DNA from: Trametes villosa
Lineage: Eukaryota; Basidiomycota; Agaricomycetes; Polyporales; Polyporaceae
DNA length: 64,000 nucleotides
NCBI GenBank assembly: GCA_002964805.2
Contig: PUDQ02000003.1
Coordinates: forward strand, 248,001-312,000
Direction: 5' to 3'
Numbering within the stretch: position 1 is the first letter of the stretch; the number at the start of each line of letters is the position of its first letter. The notes below the pieces were generated by a model. The model was not told the DNA's origin. It searched no databases and saw nothing but the letters and a program-made list of their open reading frames with translations. A program made the position numbers and the translations under genes. Positions 32,908 through 44,494 of the stretch are shown here, piece after piece.

Positions 32908-34957
32908 ATGTCGCATCTTTCGGATTACGAACAGGAGGTCTTCGCCGCCTACCCTCAGCTGTACGTAGAGCATCGTCCGGAGTTCCATTTGCAGAAGCAC
33001 GCTAACGCTATCACTTCTGTAGGTTGTTCGAGAACTACTGCATCATCGCTTCATCGAGTATGCGTGCGCAATTCTATTTTGCGAAATCCGAAATACTGAG
33101 GCTGTGGCCCATGCAGCGCTCCTCTGGTACGACCTCGTGTTGACGTTCCCAGACGAGTATCTCAGAATATGGCGTCGCAAGTTCACGGGCGCGACGTTGA
33201 TCTACCTCCTGATGCGATACGCTGCGGCGATCGAAAGGATATTTTTTGGTAGAAGCGCATGTATTGCCAAGTGCTACAGTGGTCCCCATAGGGGCTTGTC
33301 GTGCTACACTTTTAGGCGCGCTGGCGATCGAAAGGATATTCTTCGTGCTCGAGGTGTTCGTGTGGAATTCTAGTGATCGGGTGAGCAATTCCCGTTTCTC
33401 GGCAGCGTTTCTTTCGCTGACATTAGACGCGTCGCTCTGAGCGTACGGCCTTGAGCTTAATCTCTGTGGGCTAGGCTCACAATCGGTGTAGGTGCGACGG
33501 GATCACCCATACCGACGACATACTACTTTTCATCAGCTACCTATCTATGTCAGGTAAGCGGTTTTCGAGCTTCACGCTCGCGGACATGCTCAACCAGCTG
33601 GTGATATAGCATTCACGACACTGCGAGTATACGGTGTGTGGGGGAGAGATTGGAAGCCTCTCCTCGTCGTGCTCCCTCTCAGCCTGGTAAAGCCTCTGGT
33701 TGTCATGGTAAGCCTGCGACCATGATGCGCACGGAACGTCCACTGAATGATCGCACGCTCAGTACGAGAATGCCCACTACATCCCGTTGCAAGCCGGGCC
33801 GCCCTTTGGCTGTACATACATCGTTCTCCTCCCCGAATCCACGGTGTCGAAGTAAGATTCCCTCCTTGTCTTCGTGCGCACCTGGCACTGATGTCCGCCT
33901 CGAGCATTCAGCAGTACGCATGCGCCGATCTCGGCACCTTTGAGCATACTAACAAACTTTACCTCCAGTTTCAACTACAGCGAAGGCAGCAACAATTGCG
34001 GCTGAGAGCATCCTCATAGCGCTGACATGGATACGAACGTTCGGTATCAGTAGGGAATCTAAGAAGATCGGTATGAACACCCCAGTGGCGACGCTGCTTC
34101 TGCGCGATGGTGAGTGACCGCTATGTCACGAGTCGTTGATGGGTCCGCTTTCTAAAAACGTGGTAGGCACCGTCTACTTCCTGTACGCTCTCTCGTGTCC
34201 GGTATGTTCGGGCACAGGCTGAACGGGGTCGGGGACAGGATTGTGCTCATTAGTCAAATACTCACAATTGTTTTGAACCAGGTATGTGTCGCCGCCCCGC
34301 TATCGCACTCGTGACCCAAGAGATGACATGTTTCCACTAGATTGGCCACGTATGCGTCGCAGCCTACTCAGCGGTATCATATCTGAACCTCTCTCCAGTC
34401 TCTCACGATCTGGCTCGTCTGGCCTTACTTCGATCAAGTGTACGCCCCCTCCATCCATCCAAGTGACCTCCCGCGTCCGCTAACGTCTGCTCCCAAGCAT
34501 CACCATCATCCTCCCCTCGCGCTTCATGCTCGACCTTCGCGGGATCTATTTCGCGGGCCGCGATGGGCGCGAGGCGGATACGACACTGCACCTTTCCGAC
34601 GTGCACTTCGAGGACTTCTCCTCGACCATCGTCGGCAATCTTGGCGCGACGCTCAACACGGCGCTCAGCATCGCCGTCCCCGCGCCGTCCTCTGACCCGA
34701 GCACGGAGGCCGAGACGTGGCCTTCGGACTTGCTCGACTCGCAGGGCGGGGCGTATGCGTGGGAGTGGCGCGACGAGATGGAGTACAGCGAAGATCCCTT
34801 CAGGGCGGGGTTGAAGGGGCCCGAGCGGGAGAAGCCGCCAGCGCTCGTGGCTGAGAAGCCCGAGACGGTCGGGATGCGTGAGCTCAAGAAGCAGAGCAGG
34901 GATGGGATTCCGGTGAGCTCGGTTGCTTTTCGCCCTGAAGGTTGCGCAGGTCGTTGA
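32908..34957 (+). CDS. DUF6533-type seven-TM protein, array copy C
   Basis: Exons 32908-32960, 33023-33057, 33117-33248, 33316-33380, 33427-33428, 33492-33553, 33610-33707, 33763-33851, 33912-33913, 33969-34109, 34167-34182, 34239-34281, 34341-34349, 34399-34439 and 34498-34957 close to 415 residues. It is closest to copy A, including the tail (FMLDLRGIYFAG, AYAWEWRDE, EDPFRAGLK, ending in CAGR). Oddities: exon 3 carries a 97-bp insertion. If its GT-AG part (33249-33315) is spliced out, the frame stays open and IERIFF is duplicated. The first 2-nt exon is followed by GC instead of GT. If either junction fails the protein is truncated after the second helix, so this copy may be a young pseudogene. 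Confidence 0.68.
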
Positions 34958-35349
34958 TTGAATGTCTTCTGTGCAGGGGGAGGCTCGTGTAGGAGACCTG
35001 TCTCCGGTCTGATTGGTAGCCAATGTGATCATCTTGGTGAGAAGGCTCGTATGCATCAATACTGTTTGTTACCGCATGTCAAGCCGATTCCTGCACCATG
35101 CGCCGTTCTCGGTCTGGGCGAGTTTCGCTTGCTACAGTTCTGTGGGTGGCGTGCTGAATTACGAACTTTCAGGTTGGCAGTGTATGTGCACTGCTGTAGT
35201 ATCGTCTGCGTGGCGGCTCACGCGGCGCTAGCCCTTCCATGGCCTCAACCAAACGGCCCTACTTCGCACGAGTGCACAGCCCATGGATCTACTGCGCACG
35301 CGCTAGGCGTCATACTTGCCACGCCTGTTGGTGACTCGGTATTTTAGGC

Positions 35350-35525
35350 TCTTTGACATCTGCCACACGCGATTCGTGCTCAACCTCCCGGGGGTTGTCC
35401 TGTGCTGCCCCCGGCAACCACGGGGCCTTGACCCAGACGTCGACGGCGCATTGGTCCGACCTCAACTTTGCCAGTGGGCAACCTTGACGCTACACTCTGC
35501 CCTGAGCACTCAGTGGATTGCGATG
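35350..35525 (+). pseudogene. second degenerate terminal-exon fragment
   Basis: Starts with HTRFVLNLPG, matching HSRFMLNLRE of copy B. After frame changes it continues with AHWSDLNFA and a GNL-like block. No functional exon chain surrounds it. It lies just beyond the 3' flank of copy C. Confidence 0.5.
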
Positions 35526-36059
35526 AGCTCCTGCCTTCCTAGGTCCAGACAGCGCGTCTCAACCCGGACTGGGGCTTGGGTCCCCCGACGACGACAAGTT
35601 CACGGCGGACGCGATGAGTGTTTGGAGAGGTATGTATGCGCTCTTACGATCCAATCAATCTCTACCTTCGAGTCGCGCAGCAGGCACCCTGTCAGTATGA
35701 CTTTGCATTCATGTACTGTACGTCTCTCTCTCCTCTCTCTGCGAATGCGATGTTGAACGCCACGTCCAGATGAGGTAACGCCGCCTTGGCTCGAGAATAC
35801 TTAGCGGTCCACTCAGCCGCCCGAGCACCTCGCTCGTCGCCCCGCGTATCGTCCGCATTACACCCACCGCCCCCAATCACGCCCGAGGCGGCATCGCTCA
35901 AAATCTTCATGGCAATGTTGACAGATGAGAACACGCAACGTAGAGCCCCTGTCCGGTGCTCCGTGCCGGAAAAGACGTCACTCGTGGCCCGGCACGTACC
36001 GGCGTAGCGTAACATCTGACTGGTGAGTACGGCACTCCCACCGGTCCGCATGGCTGAGA

Positions 36060-36652
36060 ACGTTCTCCGGAGGTGCACTCTCCGAGGCGCAGTCAGGGTT
36101 CGTCCACCTCGATACTTGCATCTGTCAAGCGTCGGTATTCCTGCAGGCAGTGGCGCCTCGATAGTGCCTATCGATTCCACTCTTGCATGGTAAACGCCCA
36201 CGAATCTCTGTCCAAGATGGTACCCTCCCGCCACACTGCGACCCGCACGTCAAGGTAGGTAATCCAGTCCACATCCCTGCTGGCCGTCTGACTCTAATTC
36301 TGATGATGTTAGGCTGGGAGAAGTCCGCTGAATCCAGCACCACCGCACTTCCTGCGTGCGCCGCCAGTGCGCGCTGACAAGCTGGCGCCGAGATGAACAC
36401 ATCCTTCCAGCTTCCTGAATAACATCTGCGCTCGCGGGTGTCCGGTGCATAGCATTCATGCTTCATGTGCAGGTACGTAGTACACCCAATTCTATGCGAT
36501 CGCAGCCGCCCGGCGGCTCGGTGGGCGCCTGTCCCCATATAACTCTGCTCGACAGGTATCCTGGGGCGTTGTACCGGCCTGTGCCCCCGCTCTCCTCTGC
36601 GTAGCTTCGGAAACCATCATCAAGGCACAATTCTATCGGTCAACGCGGCAAG
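36060..36652 (+). promoter_or_regulatory. duplicated upstream block and TATA box of copy D
   Basis: Matches the upstream DNA of copies A and C. TATAACT at 36538-36544 lies about 115 bp before the start codon. The 35526-36059 stretch before it has no recognisable gene. Confidence 0.5.
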
Positions 36653-38685
36653 ATGTCGGGCGCTTCACAATACGCGCAGACAATCATCGACGACTACCCT
36701 AGGTTGTATGTAACCACCTTCTCACTTTCCACTTGGTACAAGAGGCCGACGCTCTGAGTCGCGCAGGCTGCTTGAAAACTACTGCATCGTAGCATCGTCG
36801 GGTACGCAGTCCTCGATTTTGCTTACATCCACGAGGAGTTGCTCAGAATCTCCATCCCTCCAGCGCTCCTCTGGTTTGACTTTGCGTTGACGTTGCCAGA
36901 CGAGTTGCGCAGGATCTGGAAATACAAGGACCCTAAACTTTCAGTCGGACCAACGCGGAAAGGGGATTACAAGCGCTCCGGACCAGCGATATGGCTCCTA
37001 ATGCGATACGTCGCGGTCGTCGAGAGGGTATTCTTTGTGCTCGAAGTTCTTGTGTGGAATTCGAGTGATAAAGTGAGCGGTCCCGGGCACTATGAGGTAT
37101 AATTTGAGCTAATGCCAGGTTCTCTGCTTCAGACGTACGACTTTGCACTTAGGCTTTCCTTCGTACGTTCTCACTGGTTCGTTGGGTAGATGCGGCGGTA
37201 TCACCCATACCGATGACGTGCTACTCTTTATCAACTACCTGTCAGTATCAGGTGAGCTGTTGTTTCGCCTGAAGCAGTCGTTCCTTGCAACGGCGCTTAT
37301 ACGATCTGGCCACACAGCGTTCACCACCATACGAGTGGATAGCGTACTACGAGGACGTAGTGTCTGGAAAGATCGTCGGATGCCTGTCCTGCTCGTTCTC
37401 CTCCTCAGCGTGGTAAAACCCGTGGTCGTCATGGTTAGTCCGTGCCCACAGCGAGGATGGAACAATATGAACAAATCTCATTTTGCTGGTATGTAGTATG
37501 AAAACACCCACTATACCCCCGTACAAGCCGGGCCGCCGTTCGGCTGCACCTACATCTGGACCCTCCCTGACCCTCTAATCTCCAAGTGAGTTTTTCCATA
37601 CTCATCGTCGCTCATGGTTAACATCTACCCTGCAAACGCAGCCGTACGCACTCACCCACTCAGCATCGATATGAGAATTGATCAAACCCGTCTTCAGTTT
37701 CGATCGTAGCAAAGGCGACAACCATAGCGGCAGAAGCCATCCTCATTGTGTTGACTTGGATGAAAACGTTCGGTACATCTCGAGGCTTACAAGGCTACAT
37801 ATTGCAAGCCCAGGGTGTTTCGGCGATGCTCATGCGCGACGGTGAGTGTTCACGGTGTCTGTATTTTGGTCTCAATTCTGAACGCGCCAATACAACAGGC
37901 ACGGCCTACTTCCTGTACGCTTATGTGTTTTGATATGCTTGCTCTCTTCATTAACTCCCCTGAAAGGATTCTGCTCGTGATCCAGATCATTACTATCACC
38001 TCTAACCAGGTATGGGCGACCACGTTACTCGACCAGCCCCCTCAGAGCTGACACCGTTACACAGATCGGCCACGTACGTGGCGCCACCAATTGTGTGGTA
38101 CCGTAGCTAACGTCCCTCGGACCAGTCCCTCCCAATCTGGCTCGTGTGGCCCTATTTCGAACAAGTGTACGCGCCGCCTCCCGGATCAGAGCAAGGTGTC
38201 GCGTGTGCTGACATCTGCTCGCCAGCCTCACCGTCATCCTTTTGTCGCGCTGTGTGCTGCGCCTGCGCGAGGGCGACCAGCCCCACGACGAGGACCTCGA
38301 CGGCCCCCCGCCCGAAATTCCGGACTTCAAACTCCCGAGCATCATTTCGGCGACGGTCGAGAATGTCGACGACACGCCTGCTACGACGCCCACCGTCTCT
38401 GTCCCTACACCCTCTTCTGCGTCCGGCCCGAACACGAACGCCGGGGCGTCGCCCACGGGCTCCTTTGACTCGTCAGAAAGGACGTGCATGTCGGAGGGGC
38501 GCGATGAGTCGCACGCGTATTGCGGCGATCCGTTCAGGCCGGGGATGCGGAATTCGGAGCGCGAAAACCTGCCAGGGGCGCGCATGATCGAGGAGGTGGA
38601 GATGCACTGTGACCATGAAACGGAGACGGGAGACATTCGGGTGAGCGCGGTCGTGTTCTATCCAGAGACCGGCGCAAGTCGCTGA
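36653..38685 (+). CDS. DUF6533-type seven-TM protein, array copy D
   Basis: Exons 36653-36705, 36767-36801, 36864-37072, 37133-37134, 37190-37251, 37318-37433, 37497-37585, 37642-37643, 37698-37841, 37899-37914, 37967-38009, 38065-38073, 38126-38166 and 38226-38685 close to 426 residues. It shares the family order (ENYCIVASSG, LLWFDFALTLPDELRRIW, CGGITHTDDVLLFINYLSVS, AGPPFGCTYIW, AAEAILIVLTWMKTF, WLVWPYFEQV) and the final VSAVVFYPETGASR. Both 2-nt exons (AC; CC) have GTACG donors. Relative to copy A, exon 3 has about 11 extra codons replacing RKFTGAT, and exon 6 has six extra codons. Both changes keep the frame and alter loops or helix edges. Function unknown. Confidence 0.8.
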
Positions 38686-39201
38686 TCGGGCGACTTCTGC
38701 GCAGGAGGAAGCTCGTCTGGGCAACTGGTCTCCTGCGTAATCTGAACCGACAGTCAAAGTCCCACCGCCTTACAATCGAAACCGCCCACCGCGTCGTCAA
38801 CGACTGTCCGCCTCGCCTCGGTTGAGCCGCGTGGGGTCCCTGTCCGTGCGCCGGCTATGGGATTGGACGTTAGGGAGCCCTTGTAGTCATGCCTGTTACC
38901 GTACTCCAACCCGATGTTCTTGTACCTTGCAGTGTCCTTGTTGTGATAGAATAGATGGAGATGTAGGAGCTTCAATCGCGTTTGAAACACTTGCACAACG
39001 CTCCAAGAGGCTGCATCGTCATATATTTTCCATTTCCCTGCCTCGGAAGCGGACCTCCCGGCGCCGTTCACCTCACACGTGAATTGGTGTAGACTGGGGT
39101 TATAATAAGCATTAAGTATGATACCTCGCGCCCGCGCGCACACTGACTCTCGAATACTGTTACAATGATACTGTATATCTCTATCTAACGCGGAACCCCC
39201 G
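38686..39201. other. convergent intergenic stretch
   Basis: Between the stops of copy D and the minus-strand membrane gene. No gene seen; the first 70 bp resemble the 3' flanks of copies A and C. Confidence 0.4.
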
Positions 39202-41732
39202 CTACCCTTCACCCTCCTCCATGGGCACCCGCCCATCCATCTGGACATCGGGCGGGAACGCGAGCGCGGGCGACGACAGGACCGAGGACGTGCCCTCCTC
39301 CGTCACCGTCTCCAGCCCGCCGTCCCGCAGCGACTTCCTCCGCTCAAGCCCGTCCCTATTCGAGTATCACAATTAAGTTCAGCGATATCGCAGCAATGAA
39401 GGGCGAGGAGTGAGGGGGAGAGAGCAGGGGCACGCACGTCGACAGCGCCTTGAGCGCGAACACATCCCGACTGCTCCCGTCGTCCGCGTCGAGCTGAGAC
39501 GGGGAGTCGCTCCGCGTCGATTGGATGGACGCGCGGAGGCGTTGTCTGGACGCGGTCCCTGGCTGCTCGGATTCGCTGCGCGAGACAAGGGGGCGCAAGT
39601 CGTCAGTACTCCGGTAAAGACGTTGACTGCGAGAGTGGCTGGGACGTACCTGCGCACGCGCCGCCACCAAGCCTTAAGGAACTTGAGCGGGGTGAAAAAG
39701 ACCTCGACGTTATCCTTCACGAGCTTGTCGTACTCCCAGCTAGCGGTGAGCACGCTGTTTCACGTAAGCGACTATGGCCTCGGACGAGCGTCGATGGCAT
39801 GGTACTTACCCGACGAGACCTGTAAGGTGGCGTGGTTAGCTTTTACGGGCGTCATAATGCGCGAGGCCATTACGGGAACTTACAGCCAGCAAAACCAATA
39901 GCCTGAAGACGAGCGGATCGCTGTTCAGTTGTCAGTCCTCCTACGGAGGCAGGTCAGCACGTACCCTGCGATAGTGAGCTGCATGATCCCCGTGCGTCGC
40001 TGTGTCAGTAATGCACGAACAAGCCTCAGAAGGTATACACTCACGGTCTAGGTTCTGATACGCAAAGTATACAGTCTGCGCAGAGAACCGACACAATGAG
40101 TGGCTATAGATGTCTTGGGAGAGAAGAGCGGCGTACCGCGGCCACCACCGAGCAGAGCCAGTGGAATGTAAACGACCACGTCTCCATGAGGGGATCTGGC
40201 ACGTTGTATCTCGGCCGCGTGTTCTTCCCGGCAGGCGCAGGTATGGGGGCCGCGTCGATGTCGGTGTCGGTGGTATTTGTGCTCCGTTTGCGAACGTGGA
40301 GGACGCCGAGCACGCCGAGCACGAAAACCAGGGTGGACGCGTACAGGACTGCGGAGAGCATCGGGCGACGTCAGTGTACTACACAGAACGCGAGGCAGGG
40401 GCTTGGACGCACGCAAGGAGACGAAGGAGTCTTGCTTGTTCCCGATGTACGCTAACTCTAGCTCAGACAGTTCTGTGGGCGGGACATGTGAGCACTTGCG
40501 TGAACGAACGCCCGGCGGGCAGAGACATGGCGATACGCACGGAGACCAATGACACCCGCGAACGCCAGCAAGGTCAGAGTCGTAAGACTGCTAACAAACG
40601 CGTGGTCCCATAGCGAGTTCCTAGAGGGGCGAGTGGGCCGGTGAGATTCCCGAACGACAGAGAACATTATCGTCAGGCTTACACGCGGAGCAGCATTATC
40701 CCGAACCCGGACATGAGGGCGAGACGTCGCAAGCCCTTTCGACCAAATGGTAGCAGGATTCAGCCGCATCCTCGCGAGGGATGTGGAGCCGAGTCCGGCC
40801 GCGACATACCAGAGCAGCATTTCCAAATGGCTGTCAAGATTGTCAGTGAAGTACGACCACTAGAGTGAGGAGACGTACATACCATTGAAAAGGGGCGTGG
40901 GTACGTGCACACGTAGACAATCTCCAGCAGCACGGAGACGAGAGCAACATATTGGCAAAGAACGTAGAGAATAAGGAGCGTCCAGCCGGGACGCCGCCGT
41001 CGAAAGGTCCGGTAGTCGTGGGGAATCCGGCTCAGGACTAGCCAGCTGGGGATTGGCACGGGCGCAGTCAATTAAACTAGAATAGCAGCGAGAGGAGAGT
41101 AGCGGCGTTCACTGACAGGAACCCTCCGCCGCAAAACTGCACAACTGTCAATAAAACACCTGTGCAAAGAACAGTCAGCGGGCAATGTTAACAGTTCATA
41201 CAAACTCACGATGATGGGCTAGTGTGTCCTCGGATACACTATGCGTAGCATGACGACCGAGAGAGTCAGTCATCAAGAACGAGTGGGCTGATCACGAAGC
41301 TATGGAGGAAAGACAGAAATGAGTGTGTCCGACGCGGAGTTCATCCAACCCCGACAATACTTAGCGCAAAGACAATGTTCGAGCGTCGTAACTTGTAGGT
41401 AATAGCCGGAGCGCAGACGCGTCGTTCAGCAACGCACCCGACCGGGCTTGGGGCGCATCTGAGGGACCCTCGCTAAGATCGCGAAGCCAAATTAACCTCT
41501 CCACTCCACAGATCATCATCAGCAAGCACTGATGACCCTGGCCGCGCGTTGGGCGATGCGCCCCGGTCGCCGCCCAGCGCGGTTGGCGGCGCGGCGGCGT
41601 AGTCAGTACGCCTGACACATTCCATTCCGCGACGCTCGAGCGCTGTCGTCCGCACCCGAAGACGAAAATTAAGGGGCCTGCGCACTCACCCAAGCATGGC
41701 GGTCTGTTTAGCGAGACAATGTCGGGCGGCAC
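39202..41732 (-). CDS. multi-pass membrane protein of the same broad fungal superfamily, exons partly resolved
   Basis: Clear coding blocks in order on the minus strand: a probable first exon from 41732 (MPPDIVSLNRPPCL, GTGAGT donor), WLVLSRIPHDYRTFRRRRPGW with a helix LLILYVLCQYVALVSVLLEIVYV (41030-40890), LALMSGFGIMLLRV (about 40720), HAFVSSLTTLTLLAFAGVIG (about 40590), YASTLVFVLGVLGVLHVRKR (about 40350) and METWSFTFHWL. After several short exons comes a cytosolic tail ending GRVPMEEGEG with the stop at 39204-39202. The RxRPGW-helix layout parallels the 44495-46569 gene. Some junctions around 39750-40080 and 41080-41700 stay ambiguous, so the exact protein is not given. Function unknown. 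Confidence 0.6.
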
Positions 41733-42182
41733 ATGGGGGTGGACGAGCAGCGGGCGGGGTCGTCGTTTGTGAACGTAAGAGGCACGAGGCGGGACCGAGG
41801 ACGCCTGCCTCTTTGGGCATGGTGGCAGTGGTGGCGTTAGTAGTCCTCACTAACCTGCATTAACCTTCGCTAACCGTCCCGTACTAAGTGAGTCTAACCC
41901 GCGGGGAAAGACTTTCAGAGCGCTGGGATAACGCGTTGTGCCTGACCTTGTTTTTCTTCCCGTCTTCTTACCCTGAAAATGCCTCGCGCACATATGATGT
42001 TGAGTTTTCACGGACGCACACCTACGTGTGCTTGAGTATGTTAGCGTGAACTGTACGTATCAAAACACGACATCTTGAACGCATGTATACAGACGATCCG
42101 AAGCGCTAACGCAACTTATGTGTTTTTTCCGAAGTGGCGCATCCTGCGTACTCAATTTCATACAACCTCGGTCGACAACTCG
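41733..42182. other. intergenic, no gene recognised
   Basis: Probable promoter of the minus-strand membrane gene. No other feature seen. Confidence 0.4.
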
Positions 42183-42990
42183 CGATGTCGCCATGAACAC
42201 CCTGGTCATTAGGAAGAGACGCATGAAGGGCGTTCTCTTCGTTGAGGTTAGGCTAAACTTGCTGCCCTTACTGCAGTAAGCAGCGGGAATCCCCGTCCGC
42301 GGACCATATGTCGAACGCCAACATATGCATTGATTGCTAATTGTAGAATTGAGGATCCTCGGACTGCGGGCGCACGTAGCCGTAAGTTGTCCGAGTTCGA
42401 TCTGTACGCTTTTCCGCCGCTCATCGCGTATACAATAGCGGAGACGAGGAACTCGACAGAACACCTCACCTCGCAACTCGACGCGCCCCGCCCTCGCGCA
42501 CTCAATGGAGAATCTCTTTTCAGGACTGCAGGGCTGCCCAGGATCAGCGTCGCGACTGTCCAGCTACATACTCGCTAGTCAGTGAAGTTGCGATGTGGCC
42601 ATAAACGCCCTGGTCATTGGGAAGAGACGCATGAAGGGCGTTCTCCGCGTTGAGGTTAGGCTGAACTCGATGCTCTGACTGCAGCGAGTAGCGGGAATCC
42701 CCATCCGCGGACTAAATGTCGAACGCCGACATGTGCATTGAATGCTAGTCGCATAATTAGGGATCCTTGGACTGCACGCGCACGTAGCCGTAAGTCGTCC
42801 GAGTCGCATCTGCTTGCTTTTCTTGTGCTCATCGCGTATTCAATAGCGGAGCTAAGGAACTCGACAGAAAACCTCACCTCGCAACCCGGTACACCCCGCG
42901 CTCGCGCACTCAATGGAGAATCTCTTGTCAGGGCTGCAGGGCTGCCCAGGATCAGCTTCCCCGGCGCAGCGTCGCGACTGTCCGGCCGGC
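42183..42990. repeat. tandem duplication, two ~408-bp units
   Basis: Unit 1 starts near 42183 and unit 2 near 42591. They share long stretches in the same order, for example AAGAGACGCATGAAGGGCGT, GCACGTAGCCGTAAGT, ACTCAATGGAGAATCTCTT and GCAGGGCTGCCCAGGATCAG. They differ by scattered substitutions and small indels, so the duplication is not new. Open frames inside are parallel in both units but lack motifs; I do not call genes. Confidence 0.75.
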
Positions 42991-44494
42991 TACTCGCTTG
43001 CGCGCGATCCCGAGCGTATCTTTGGCGGAGTTATCGACGCTCGCGCGCACGTCCGGGCAGGCGGAGTGAGTCCTCACACGCATGGCACCGAGCCCGACTG
43101 CGCTGCTCGGCTGCTCACTGGATGGCGGATGTTTCCAGTTTGGCCGAAAATCGCGGTGTGCTCCGCGCCCTTGTCTTATCCGGCTAGCCTGCGTAGTGCG
43201 CGGCGTCCGGGGGACTCGGACGAGTGGGACCCGTGCTGCTGCTGCTATCGAGAAGCAAGACTCAAGAGCACCCAAGGCCAAGGCCTGTCATACAAACGCG
43301 GGAGCAGTATGTAGCAGGCACTCACCTCCATCACCTGCCGGCATTCGCTTCCATTGCGGCGACGACCCTGCTCCGGACTCGTCGTCAGGCTCTGAACGCA
43401 CCTTCCCACGCACCTCTCCGCCTCGGTGAATTTGCCTCGTCTCTGGCTCGGTACGATGGTGGCAGCTGTCAGGCGGGTTGGCAGGTCGGAGGACGAGCCA
43501 TGATGAAAGGCTACATGACAGCGAACACCTTTCGCTACCCTGGGCGAGCTGCGGGTACCTCGGGTTGTGTGCTGCGTCGCTGACGCGCCTTCGCCCACGC
43601 AGCTCCGACACCCGGCGGCACAAACCACGTACGCGCCGGGCTTCGTGATCCTCGCAGCGCAGAAGAAGGCCCGGGACAGCCACCTCCTGCACGATGCCCA
43701 TTCAGCAGGCCGCAGGAACCGATTCGCCCTTTCGCGCTCCGCGAATCTCCCGGACGACGGCCGCACGTGGCATCACGGCGGAGCACAGGGCGCTGCGGCC
43801 ACGAGTCTACCAACGGCTCGTCACCCCATCTCGGCTAGCAGCGGTGGAGGGTGCACCCACAATTCTCGCGCGTACGCCCGTCGACAGCTCGACATCCCCC
43901 GCGCGGAAACTCAGATGCATCGCGCGAGCTAGCTGGCTTCCCTCCGCCCCTGGGGTCGCCGTCGCCGTCGCCGTCGCTGTCGAACCCTCGCTGACCGGAC
44001 GGGCGCTCGGGCGGGGAGGAGGTTAAGGTGCGCATCACGTACGTAACCCGATCTGGCTCGGCTAGGGCTCGGTTACGTCCGCGTTTGGGCGACGAGACTC
44101 AGACAAAGTCACGCCCGCGGCGGGGCTCGCCCTGCCCTCCCGCGCACTCGCGTTCGCCTCCGCCGCCGTGCGCTCGCCCTGACAGACGCACTTTGCCCTT
44201 CTCCTCCCAGTCCGCGGCCGTCACCAGCGCACCGCAGCGGCCCCCTTTTAGTCGGAGGCCGGCCTTCATTACCCTCTTCTCTCCCCCTCTTCGCGATCGG
44301 TCTTCCCCTGTCCTGCTGCCCTGTCCTGTGCATGCGCCTTGCTCCTCCTCGTGTCCTGCGCTCCCGTTCCTGGCGTATCTCGTCGCTCGGTCGAATCCGC
44401 CTTGCTTCTGCTTCTGCGCTGCTGTTGCTGACCATCCGCTTCTACGACACGCGTCCAAGCTGGCGGCGTTCTTCTGGCGGCGCGTCTCCTCCAG
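42991..44494. other. intergenic, GC-rich
   Basis: Long overlapping frames on both strands without motifs or splice logic. The last few hundred bases are pyrimidine-rich on the plus strand, as often seen before fungal start sites, and probably hold the promoter of the next gene. Confidence 0.4.

Noticed and set aside
34183..34238. Apparent frameshift in copy C near the sixth helix
   Set aside because: It arises only if the GTATGT at 34201 is taken as donor; the earlier GTACGC donor at 34183 keeps the frame, as in A and D.
37899..37933. Premature stop in copy D after YFLYAYVF
   Set aside because: The stop lies in an intron if the shared GTACGC donor after TTCCT is used; all four copies have a donor at this point, so the frame is intact.
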